A DNA stretch of 64,000 nucleotides from Hominilimicola fabiformis. Lineage in GTDB: Bacteria; Bacillota; Clostridia; UBA1381. Of the stretch, positions 42,691 through 51,043 are shown one piece after another. The number at the start of each line of letters is the position of its first letter. The stretch's first letter is position 1. Location: positions 1-64,000 of the forward strand of contig NZ_JAJEQM010000002.1 in assembly GCF_020687385.1 (NCBI RefSeq). Reading direction: 5' to 3'. The notes beneath the pieces are model-generated. The model had not been told where the DNA came from, did no database searches, and worked only from the letters and a program-made list of their open reading frames with translations. The position numbers and the translations under genes were made by a program.

Positions 42691-43209
42691 TTATTTATAA
42701 AAACGCTTAAATTCATCTAAGTATTTTGAATATTCAACCATAAAGGCTTTAAATTGCTTGTTTTTCATAAGTAAAGAAAATGCCTTTTTAATATTTTTAA
42801 TGAAAACCGCGTCAAAATCTTCAAGATAAAAACCTTTAGCCATAGGACAGACGCCTTTTGCACGTGGGTCAACGATAATATCCATATGACCGTTTTTGTC
42901 AAGATACGGTGTAAGCGGAAAAATCCGACAGGCTAACGGACGTTGATATCTGTCACAATAACCTTGACACATAGCTATAGGCGTGGTATATGTTTTTCCG
43001 TTATAATCATATGTGAAGTCTGTCTTTTCAATTCGTACCCAATCGGGATTTAACAGATTAAAAACTTCTTTTTCGCCCGGAAAAAGAAACATTCCGCTGT
43101 CGTCACCTTTACAGCAAGCCTTGTCGCAAAGCTGACCGCAGTCAACCGGAACAGGCGTTACGTCGTCAAAAAGTTTATACAGCTGAAGATATATATATGC
43201 GGTATTCAT
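42691..43209 (-). CDS. YkgJ-family cysteine-cluster protein
   Basis: 172 residues. The conserved Cys set is present (CGQLCDKACCKGDDSGMFLF, then MCQGYCDRYQRPLACRIFPL), typical of the YkgJ/UPF0153 family thought to bind a metal or Fe-S cluster. The RPLACRIFPLTP element is a hallmark. No membrane segment. The function of the family is not established. It is the first gene of a probable two-gene unit with the VanW gene, and a perfect palindrome (43250-43272) lies 41 bp upstream. Confidence 0.85.
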   Translation of the reverse strand: MNTAYIYLQLYKLFDDVTPVPVDCGQLCDKACCKGDDSGMFLFPGEKEVFNLLNPDWVRIEKTDFTYDYNGKTYTTPIAMCQGYCDRYQRPLACRIFPLTPYLDKNGHMDIIVDPRAKGVCPMAKGFYLEDFDAVFIKNIKKAFSLLMKNKQFKAFMVEYSKYLDEFKRFYK

Positions 43210-43249
43210 AGTTAAAACCTCAAATCGTTAAAATTAATGTATTAATAAA

Positions 43250-43272
43250 CTGTATATACATTGTATATACAG
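43250..43272. promoter_or_regulatory. Perfect palindrome, candidate operator
   Basis: CTGTATATAC-ATT-GTATATACAG, with 10-bp arms. It lies between the divergent YkgJ-type and ParE-type genes, nearer the former. The rest of this 313-bp gap contains the ParE promoter and nothing else recognised. Confidence 0.55.
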
Positions 43273-43430
43273 TATAATTTTAGCATAAAAAATGTCGTAA
43301 AACAATAGGAAAATAATTTTTTTACGCAATGTATCATTTTCTCTGTAATCATTTGGTTGTTTTATCAATGTTGAACAAATAATAAAGAAGTGTGTAACAT
43401 TCATTTAATCTAAATGTTGCCTTACGGCGT

Positions 43431-43460
43431 TTGACAAAACAACCTATATAGTAGTATAAT
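43431..43460 (+). promoter_or_regulatory. Promoter of the topoisomerase pair
   Basis: TTGACA (43431-43436), an 18-bp spacer and TATAAT (43455-43460). Confidence 0.75.
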
Positions 43461-43522
43461 TAATAAGATATAATAGTATTTTTATAGCTGAAAGCGAAAA
43501 TACATGAAAGGACGGTTAGTTT

Positions 43523-45541
43523 ATGCCGAAAAAGAAACAGGAATACGGAAATGACAGCATAACAAGTCTAAAGGGTGCGGACAGAGTAAGGAAGCGTCCT
43601 GCTGTAATATTCGGTTCAGACGGTCTTGAAGGCTGTGAACATTCTTTTTTTGAAATATTATCAAATTCAATAGATGAAGCTCGTGAGGGCTACGGAAGTT
43701 TAATAGAAGTTACGCGTTTTATGGATAAATCCATAGAAGTAAAGGACCACGGCCGCGGAATACCTCTTGACTATAACGAGGGCGAGGGCAGATTTAACTG
43801 GGAGCTTGTATATTGTGAATTGTACGCGGGCGGTAAGTATGACAACAATAAAGGCGGAATGTATGAGTACAGTTTGGGTCTTAACGGTCTTGGCGCATGT
43901 GCAACACAGTACAGCAGTGAATATATGGATGTAACCGTTGTGCGTGACAAAACGCAGTATACATTGCATTTTGAAAAAGGCGAAAACGTCGGAGGACTTC
44001 AAAAGGCTGAAACTAGAAGCGTTCAGACGGGAACGGTACAAAAATGGAAACCTGACACAGAAGTTTTTACCGATATAAATATACCGATTGAATTTTTCCA
44101 AGACGTTTTAAACAAGCAGGCTATGGTTAATGCAGGCTTGAAATTCGTTCTTTACAACGAAACAGAAACAGGTATGGAAATGTTCGAGTATTATTACGAG
44201 AACGGTATTGTTGACTATGTTAAAGAAACTGTCGGCGATGACAGCTTTACAACTGTTGAAACGTGGGAAATGGAACGCGAGGGACGTGACAGGGCGGACA
44301 AAGAGGATTACAGAATGAAAATGCAAGTTGCATTCTGTTTCTCAAACAAAGTCAATATGCTTGAATATTATCACAATTCAAGTTACCTTGAACACGGCGG
44401 TTCACCCGATAAGGCGGTAAGAAACGCATTCGTATATGCGATTGACAGATATTTGAAACAGAATGACAAATATAATAAAAACGATTCAAAAATAACATTT
44501 GCGGACGTAGCGGACTGTTTGGCACTTGTTATAAACTCATTCTCAACTCAGACAAGTTACGAAAACCAAACAAAAAAAGCGATAAACAACAAGTTTATTC
44601 AAGACGCAATGACGGAATTCTTACGTCAACAGCTTGAAGTTTACTTTATAGAAAACAAAACAGACACCGAAAAAATCGCAAATCAAGTTCTTGTCAATAA
44701 AAAGAGCCGTGAAAATGCCGAAAAGGCAAGAATTGATATAAAAAAGAAACTTACGGGTACAATGGATATAACGAACAGAGTTGAAAAGTTCGTTGATTGC
44801 AGAAGTAAGGACGTTTCACAGCGTGAAGTTTATATAGTGGAGGGCGACTCGGCTTTAGGTTCGTGTAAATTGGCGCGTGACCCGATGTTTCAGGCGATTA
44901 TGCCGATTAGAGGTAAGATACTGAATTGTCTGAAAGCCGATTATCCGAGAATTTTTAAGAGCGATATTATAACCGACCTTGTAAAAGTGCTTGGCTGCGG
45001 TGTGGAGATTAAGTCTGCTCATAATAAAAATATTGAAAGTTTTAATCTTGACAATTTGCGTTGGGACAAGGTTATCATCTGTACAGATGCCGACGTTGAC
45101 GGCTTCCAAATCAGAACGCTTGTTCTTACAATGATATACCGCCTTATGCCTACACTTATCGAAAAAGGCAAGGTGTATATTGCCGAATCACCGCTTTACG
45201 AAATAACGATTACAAAGACAAAGCGTAAGGGTGAAAAACATTTTGCGTATACAGACGGTGAAAAGGAAGAAATATTAAAGAAATTTACAGAGGACGGATT
45301 GTCGAAAGAACGTGACGAATACGATATTAAACGTTCAAAAGGTCTTGGTGAAAACGAGCCTGATATGATGAGTCTTACGACAATGCACCCGTCAACAAGA
45401 CGGCTTATAAGAGTAACGCCGGAAAATGCGGAAATCACATCGAGAATGTTTGACGTATTGCTTGGCGATAATATTACGGACAGAAAAGAATACATTGCCG
45501 ACAACGGCGGAAAATATATGGAAATGCTTGACTTATCATAA
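43523..45541 (+). CDS. parE: Type IIA topoisomerase ATPase subunit (divergent ParE/GyrB)
   Basis: 672 residues. The GHKL ATPase domain has ILSNSIDEAREG (N box) and VKDHGRGIP (G1), and a divergent G2 (SLGLNGLGACATQ where canonical proteins read SGGLHGVGASVVN). The transducer domain and the TOPRIM domain (YIVEGDSALGSCKLARDPM, DADVDGFQIRTL) follow. The changes from the usual EGDSAGGS and DADVDGAHI mark this as a divergent paralogue. A ribosome site (AAAGGAC) precedes the ATG. It pairs with the ParC/GyrA-type gene 16 nt downstream. Annotated as topoisomerase IV-like; a canonical gyrase is expected elsewhere in the genome. Confidence 0.85.
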   Translation: MPKKKQEYGNDSITSLKGADRVRKRPAVIFGSDGLEGCEHSFFEILSNSIDEAREGYGSLIEVTRFMDKSIEVKDHGRGIPLDYNEGEGRFNWELVYCELYAGGKYDNNKGGMYEYSLGLNGLGACATQYSSEYMDVTVVRDKTQYTLHFEKGENVGGLQKAETRSVQTGTVQKWKPDTEVFTDINIPIEFFQDVLNKQAMVNAGLKFVLYNETETGMEMFEYYYENGIVDYVKETVGDDSFTTVETWEMEREGRDRADKEDYRMKMQVAFCFSNKVNMLEYYHNSSYLEHGGSPDKAVRNAFVYAIDRYLKQNDKYNKNDSKITFADVADCLALVINSFSTQTSYENQTKKAINNKFIQDAMTEFLRQQLEVYFIENKTDTEKIANQVLVNKKSRENAEKARIDIKKKLTGTMDITNRVEKFVDCRSKDVSQREVYIVEGDSALGSCKLARDPMFQAIMPIRGKILNCLKADYPRIFKSDIITDLVKVLGCGVEIKSAHNKNIESFNLDNLRWDKVIICTDADVDGFQIRTLVLTMIYRLMPTLIEKGKVYIAESPLYEITITKTKRKGEKHFAYTDGEKEEILKKFTEDGLSKERDEYDIKRSKGLGENEPDMMSLTTMHPSTRRLIRVTPENAEITSRMFDVLLGDNITDRKEYIADNGGKYMEMLDLS

Positions 45542-45557
45542 AGGATAGGAGAATTTT

Positions 45558-47771
45558 ATGGCAAGGAAGAAAAAGAAAGTAGAAGAAAAAGAGATTATAT
45601 ATGCTCCGATAGACGAACAGCCCATTACCGAAACACTTGAGCAGAACTATATGCCCTATGCGATGAGTGTTATCGTATCGAGAGCAATTCCCGAAATAGA
45701 CGGACTTAAGCCTGCTCACAGAAAACTTTTGTACACAATGTATACAATGGGACTTTTGGGAGGAAAACTTACAAAATCGGCTAACGTAGTCGGACAGACA
45801 ATGAAATTAAACCCTCACGGTGACAGTGCCATATATGAAACAATGGTACGTTTGACACGCGGTAACGAGGCACTTTTGCACCCGCTTGTCGAGTCTCAGG
45901 GTAACTTCGGTAAGCAGTATTCGAGAGATATGGCATATGCGGCGTCAAGATATACGGAGGTAAGACTTGATCCGATATGTGCGGAACTGTTTAAGGATAT
46001 TAATAAGAATACGGTTGAGTTTATAGACAGTTATGACGGTGAAATGAAAGAACCGACGCTTTTGCCGGTTGCGTTTCCGAATATTCTTATAAATCCAAAT
46101 CAAGGTATTGCTGTAGGTATGGCAAGTAATATTTGTTCATTCAATCTTAAAGAAGTTTGTGACGCAACTATCGCTTGTATGAAAAACGAAAATGCGGACG
46201 TGATTAAATATATGCCTGCACCTGACTTTTCAATGGGAGCGGACCTTATTTACTCTGAAAGCGAAATGCGTAAGATTTACGAAACAGGCCGCGGAAGTTT
46301 TAAACTTCGTGCAAAATATACTTACGACAAGGCAAATAACTGTATCGAAATCAACGAAATTCCTTATACAACAACAGTCGAAGCGATAATCGGCAAGATT
46401 ATGGAGCTTGTAAAAGCGAACAAACTGAAAGAAATTTCAGACGCACGTGACGAAACAGGTCTTGACGGTTTTCAAATCGCACTTGATTTAAAACGCGGCG
46501 TTGATCCCGATATGCTTATGACAAAGCTTTATAAGCTGACACCGCTTGAGGACAGTTTTAGCTGTAACTTCAATATCTTGATTAATGCAAGACCTATGGT
46601 TCTGGGCGTTAAGCAGATTTTACAGCAGTGGATACTGTTCAGAATGAACTGCGTTAAAAACGGTATTAAATATGATATTGATAAAAAAAGCGAAAAACTT
46701 CACCTTTTAACAGGTCTTAAAAAGATTTTGCTTGATATTGACAAAGCGATTGCAATAATTCGTCATACGGAAAAAGATACCGATGTTGTTCCTAATCTTA
46801 TGGAGGGCTTTGACATTGACGAAGTTCAAGCGGAGTATATTGCGGAAATCAAACTTCGCAGTTTGAACAAGGAATATATCATAAACAGAACCGCAGAGAT
46901 TGAAAAACTTATGGAGGAACTTGAAGAACTGAACCGTATTTTGGGTGACGATAACGAGGTTAAGAATATTATCGCAGACCAGTTAAAGAAAATCGCAAAG
47001 AAATACGGTCAGGAAAGAAAGACGACTTTAATCAGCGGTGAGGAAATAACGGAGTATAACGAAACGGAAAATATAGACGATTATCCGCTTACAATTTTCG
47101 TAACGAGAGATAATTATATTAAGAAGATTTCAGCCGTATCACTTCGTTCAAGTACAACGGAGCATAAATTAAAGGAAACAGATGAAATTGTTCAGACAAT
47201 GGAATCGACAAATAAATCCGAACTTATATTCTTCTCAAATAAGTGCGTTGCATATAAAATGAAAACATATGACCTTGCAGATGCAAAGGTAAGCACTATG
47301 GGCGAGTACCTGCCGGGAATACTTGGACTTGAAGAAGATGAAAAAATAGTGTATACTGTTGTAACAACGGATTATAAGGGCGAAATGCTGTTTACGTTTG
47401 AAAACGGTAAAATGGCGAAAGTTGCGCTTTCAAATTATGAAACTAAGACAAACCGTAAAAAACTTATCGGTGCATACGGAAATAAGTCGCCGATATGTGA
47501 TATAAGACTTCTTGATGAAGATAAAGATGTTGTTCTGATGTCGGATAATAACAGAGTGTTATTGGTTAATACGGAAAAAATTCCGCTTAAAGCGACAAAG
47601 AGTACACAGGGTATACAGGTAATAACGTTGCGTAAAAAAGACGCAAAGGTTGTTAAGGTTGTAGACAAAGAACAATGCACAGTTGAGGACATTGAGCATT
47701 ACAGACCGAAAAATATTCCGGCAGCCGGAGGAATTTTAAGGGGAGAGGACAATCAAATAAGTCTGATATAA
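45558..47771 (+). CDS. parC: Type IIA topoisomerase DNA-cutting subunit (divergent ParC/GyrA)
   Basis: 737 residues. The breakage-reunion domain has PEIDGLKPAHRKLLYTMYTM, the winged-helix element ANVVGQTMKLNPHGDSAIYE, and the catalytic Tyr132 in ASRYTEVRL, which forms the covalent DNA link. A coiled-coil arm (about 380-470) and a shortened C-terminal beta-pinwheel (about 510-730) follow. No GyrA box (QRRGGKG) is seen, favouring a topoisomerase IV-like decatenase over a gyrase. Helix alpha-4 lacks the usual quinolone-region Ser. It is co-transcribed with the ATPase subunit. Confidence 0.87.
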   Translation: MARKKKKVEEKEIIYAPIDEQPITETLEQNYMPYAMSVIVSRAIPEIDGLKPAHRKLLYTMYTMGLLGGKLTKSANVVGQTMKLNPHGDSAIYETMVRLTRGNEALLHPLVESQGNFGKQYSRDMAYAASRYTEVRLDPICAELFKDINKNTVEFIDSYDGEMKEPTLLPVAFPNILINPNQGIAVGMASNICSFNLKEVCDATIACMKNENADVIKYMPAPDFSMGADLIYSESEMRKIYETGRGSFKLRAKYTYDKANNCIEINEIPYTTTVEAIIGKIMELVKANKLKEISDARDETGLDGFQIALDLKRGVDPDMLMTKLYKLTPLEDSFSCNFNILINARPMVLGVKQILQQWILFRMNCVKNGIKYDIDKKSEKLHLLTGLKKILLDIDKAIAIIRHTEKDTDVVPNLMEGFDIDEVQAEYIAEIKLRSLNKEYIINRTAEIEKLMEELEELNRILGDDNEVKNIIADQLKKIAKKYGQERKTTLISGEEITEYNETENIDDYPLTIFVTRDNYIKKISAVSLRSSTTEHKLKETDEIVQTMESTNKSELIFFSNKCVAYKMKTYDLADAKVSTMGEYLPGILGLEEDEKIVYTVVTTDYKGEMLFTFENGKMAKVALSNYETKTNRKKLIGAYGNKSPICDIRLLDEDKDVVLMSDNNRVLLVNTEKIPLKATKSTQGIQVITLRKKDAKVVKVVDKEQCTVEDIEHYRPKNIPAAGGILRGEDNQISLI

Positions 47772-47813
47772 ATTTCAAGCTCTGATATAGCGGAGCGGAA
47801 GGGAAGTGGAGAT

Positions 47814-49178
47814 ATGTTAAAGGAAGAGGATAAAAAGAGATTACAAGAGAGATTTCAAGAAGAGGCATCAGATGTGTATCAGCCGTTTTCAAAGGAACTT
47901 TTTAAGCAGTACAGCGTTAAAAGAGGTTTGAGAAACGATGACGGTACAGGTGTAATGGCAGGGCTTACTTCTGTCGGTGCGGTTTTGGGTTACTATATTG
48001 ATGACGGTGAAAAAATCCCTATGGAAGGTCATTTGAGATACCGTGGTTATGACCTTACAGATATAGTTAAAAACTGTGAAAAAGAGAAGAGATTTGGTTT
48101 TGAAGAAGTAGCATATCTGCTGTTATTCGGACATCTTCCGGATAAAAAGACTTTGGACGATTTTTCAAGACTTATCGGAAATCTTCGTGTATTGCCGGAA
48201 GGCTTTGCGGAAGATATGATTTTGAAAGCTCCTAGTAAGAATATAATGAATAAAATTGCCCGTTCCGTACTTGCGTCTTATTCGTATGACTCAAATCCGG
48301 ATGATATTTCAACGGGTAATATCCTGCGTCAGTCAATAGAATTGATTGCAAGACTTCCTGTAATGGCGGCATACGGCTATCAGGCGAAGAGCCATTATCA
48401 TGACGGAAAAAGTCTGTATCTTCACACACCGCAGCCAAGATTGTCAACAGCTGAGAATCTGCTTTATATGATAAGACCCGATAATAAATATACTCGTGAA
48501 GAAGCGGAAATGCTTGATGTATTGCTTATGATACACGCTGAACACGGCGGAGGTAACAATTCGGCATTTACAACAAGAGTTGTTTCTTCATCGGATACTG
48601 ATACATATTCTGCTATTGCGGCGGCTATCGGTTCACTTAAAGGTCCTAAGCACGGTGGTGCAAACGCAAAAGTTATGGGTATGATGGAAGAAATCAAGGC
48701 AAACGTTAAGCACTGGGAAGATGATGAGGAGGTTAAGGCATTCCTTGCAAAAATTCTTCGTAAAGAGGCTTTTGACGGTTCGGGACTTATATACGGTATG
48801 GGACACGCTATTTATACATACAGTGACCCAAGATGTATTTTGCTTAAAGAAAAAGCAGGTCAGCTTGTTTCAAATCACCCTGAATTTGAAAAGGAATTTA
48901 AACTGTATTGCAGTGTTGAACGTCTTACACCGGGTGTATTTGCGGAAGTTAAGAATAATCATAAGGTTATGTGTGCGAACGTTGATATGTATTCTGGCTT
49001 TGTTTATAAAATGCTCGGCATACCTACCGAAATGTATACACCGCTTTTCGCTATTTCAAGAATTGTCGGCTGGTGCGCACATAGACTTGAAGAAGTTATC
49101 GGCTGCGGCAGAATTATCAGACCGGCATATAAGTCGATGGTACACAGTAAGGAGTATACAAAAATAGATAACAGATAA
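47814..49178 (+). CDS. gltA: Citrate synthase
   Basis: 454 residues. The enzyme condenses acetyl-CoA with oxaloacetate. Active-site regions are present: a His in IHAEHGGGNNSAFTTRVV, a second in YGMGHAIYTYSDPR, and GPKHGGANAKVMGM. The sequence is closest to the long Firmicutes citrate/2-methylcitrate synthase type (an N-terminal extension of about 60 residues before GHLRYRGYDLTDI). It is the only TCA-cycle gene in view and probably serves glutamate synthesis in an anaerobe (inference). A GGAAGTGGAG ribosome site precedes the ATG. It is followed by the tandem repeat array. Confidence 0.93.
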   Translation: MLKEEDKKRLQERFQEEASDVYQPFSKELFKQYSVKRGLRNDDGTGVMAGLTSVGAVLGYYIDDGEKIPMEGHLRYRGYDLTDIVKNCEKEKRFGFEEVAYLLLFGHLPDKKTLDDFSRLIGNLRVLPEGFAEDMILKAPSKNIMNKIARSVLASYSYDSNPDDISTGNILRQSIELIARLPVMAAYGYQAKSHYHDGKSLYLHTPQPRLSTAENLLYMIRPDNKYTREEAEMLDVLLMIHAEHGGGNNSAFTTRVVSSSDTDTYSAIAAAIGSLKGPKHGGANAKVMGMMEEIKANVKHWEDDEEVKAFLAKILRKEAFDGSGLIYGMGHAIYTYSDPRCILLKEKAGQLVSNHPEFEKEFKLYCSVERLTPGVFAEVKNNHKVMCANVDMYSGFVYKMLGIPTEMYTPLFAISRIVGWCAHRLEEVIGCGRIIRPAYKSMVHSKEYTKIDNR

Positions 49179-49186
49179 TAGATATT

Positions 49187-49590
49187 CGTAGTGGCGATCA
49201 TTGGTCGCCAAAAAAACACCCCACAGACGGCAATGCCGACAGCTCCCCTCAATGGGAGCCGAAAAGCCTCTCCTTGAGGAGAGGTGTCACGAAGTGACGG
49301 AGTGGTGGCAAATGAGGATGCTCGTAGTGGCGATCATTGGTCGCCCCCAAAAAAGCCACCCCACAGACGGCAATGCCGACGACTCCCCTCAATGGGAGCC
49401 GAAAAGCCTCTCCTTGAGGAGAGGTGTCACGAAGTGACGGAGTGGTGGCAAATGAGGATACTCGTAGAGGCGAACATTGGTCACCCTAAAAAGCCACCCC
49501 ATAGTCGGCAATGGCGACAGCTCCCCTCAATGGGAGCCGAAAAGCCTCTCCTTGAGGAGAGGCGTCACGAAGTGACGGAGTGGCAAATAA
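49187..49590. repeat. Three-copy tandem repeat, 136-140 bp, hairpin-rich
   Basis: Units begin near 49187, 49323 and 49463. Each carries, in order, GGCGATCATTGGTCGCC, CGGCAATGCCG, CTCCCCTCAATGGGAG, CCTCTCCTTGAGGAGAGG and TCACGAAGTGA, that is, five short inverted repeats. The third unit has several changes and a shortened end. It fills the gap between citrate synthase and tagA. A related fragment lies at 36050-36135. An open frame through the array is accidental. Confidence 0.85.
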
Positions 49591-49616
49591 AATATATTCA
49601 AAGCAAGGAGAAGAAC

Positions 49617-50354
49617 ATGGATAAAGTAAACATACTTGGTGTTCACGTTGACATGGTGAACATTTCACAGGCTACTGACTGCATTATGCGTTTTTTGGAC
49701 GAAGATAAGTTTCATGCGGTATACACGCCTAATTCGGAAATAATTATGCTTGCATACAAAGACGAAAAATTTTGTAAACTTCTTAATAATGCTGACTTGC
49801 TTACTGCCGACGGCATAGGCGTTGTGCATGCGTCAAAGATTTTGAAAAAGCCTATAAGCGAACGTGCGGCAGGATATGACATTGCAAGACAGGTTTTGCA
49901 AAAAATGAATTACACAGACCACAAGCTGTTCCTTTTCGGAGGTAAGCCGGGTGTTGCGGAAGAGGCAAAGAAAAAGCTTTTGGAAGAATACACCGACCTT
50001 AATATTGTCGGTACAAGAAACGGATATTTCAAGCTGGAAGAAGAGGCTGAAATTGTTGAGGAAATCAACAATTCCGGTGCGGATATTGTTTTTGTATGCT
50101 TAGGCGCACCTAAGCAGGAACAGTGGATTGAAAGAAACAGAGATGCACTTAAAGTACGCGTTGCGATGGGCATTGGCGGAAGTCTTGACGTATTTGCCGG
50201 AAAAGTTGAACGCGCACCTGAAATATTCTGTAAAACAGGTATGGAATGGTTTTACAGACTTTGCAAAGAACCTTGGCGCATAGGAAGAATGATGGAATTG
50301 CCTAAATTTGCGGCAACGGTAATTGCAAAAGGAAAAAAATACAAACAAGACTGA
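49617..50354 (+). CDS. tagA: WecG/TagA/CpsF-family glycosyltransferase
   Basis: 245 residues. Members add N-acetylmannosamine (or a related sugar) to lipid-linked GlcNAc when wall polymers are made. The motifs VYTPNSEIIMLAYKDEKF, LLTADGIGVVHASKIL and VFVCLGAPKQEQWI are typical, and the protein ends shortly after the EWFYRLCKEPWR element, as in membrane-associated TagA. The frame is open upstream through the tandem repeats, but the real start is the ATG at 49617, with GGAG 6 nt before it. It is followed by tmk after 14 nt. Its product may supply the polymer to which SLH proteins bind (inference). Confidence 0.92.
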   Translation: MDKVNILGVHVDMVNISQATDCIMRFLDEDKFHAVYTPNSEIIMLAYKDEKFCKLLNNADLLTADGIGVVHASKILKKPISERAAGYDIARQVLQKMNYTDHKLFLFGGKPGVAEEAKKKLLEEYTDLNIVGTRNGYFKLEEEAEIVEEINNSGADIVFVCLGAPKQEQWIERNRDALKVRVAMGIGGSLDVFAGKVERAPEIFCKTGMEWFYRLCKEPWRIGRMMELPKFAATVIAKGKKYKQD

Positions 50355-50368
50355 TTTTAGGAGAAATT

Positions 50369-51043
50369 ATGGGGATACTTATAGCAATTGACGGCGTTGA
50401 CGCAAGCGGAAAGCAAACACAGACGGAACTTTTAAAAAAACGTCTTGAAAATAACGAATTAAAAATAAAGTCTGTGTCGTTTCCGGCGTATGACAACCCA
50501 TCGTCAACACTTGTAAAGATGTACCTAAACGGTGAATTCGGCGACAAGCCGTCAGATGTGAATGCGTATGCCACATCAACGTTTTTTGCGGCTGACAGAT
50601 TTGCGACGTATAAAACCGATTGGGGAAAGGATTACGAAAACGGTACATTGATTTTGGCAGACAGATATGTGTCGTCAAATCTTATACATCAGGCAAGCAA
50701 AATCGAAAATCAAGAAGAAAAAGACAAGTTTTTAACGTGGCTTGACGACCTTGAATACAATGTTTACGGACTTCCGCGTCCAAACGTTACGATATTTCTT
50801 GATATGCCGCCAAAGTACGGTATAGAATTAATGAAAGACAGGGCGAACAAGTCAAACGGTGGGGATAAAAAGGATATACACGAGAGTGATATATCGTATC
50901 TTCAAAAAAGCTATGATAATGCAGTATACGTATCAAAACGTTTCGGCTGGAAACATATTTCATGTGTTGAAAACGGAAAAATAAGAAGTGTCGAAGATAT
51001 AAATGATGATATTTATGCTGTAATAAAGGAGCGATTATCTTGA
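50369..51043 (+). CDS. tmk: Thymidylate kinase
   Basis: 224 residues. The enzyme phosphorylates dTMP to dTDP. The P-loop AIDGVDASGKQTQ is at residues 6-18, the DR(Y/H) motif reads LADRYVSSNLIHQ, and the lid region is KDRANKSNGGDKKDIHE. The sequence matches the longer Clostridial subtype, in which the usual GxDGxGKST loop reads GVDASGKQT. TTAGGAG lies before the ATG. Its stop codon overlaps the TTG start of the next gene. Confidence 0.93.
   Translation: MGILIAIDGVDASGKQTQTELLKKRLENNELKIKSVSFPAYDNPSSTLVKMYLNGEFGDKPSDVNAYATSTFFAADRFATYKTDWGKDYENGTLILADRYVSSNLIHQASKIENQEEKDKFLTWLDDLEYNVYGLPRPNVTIFLDMPPKYGIELMKDRANKSNGGDKKDIHESDISYLQKSYDNAVYVSKRFGWKHISCVENGKIRSVEDINDDIYAVIKERLS

Noticed and set aside
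49284-49616. N-terminal extension of tagA through the tandem repeats
   Set aside because: The translation simply repeats the DNA units. The ATG at 49617 has a ribosome site and begins like known family members.
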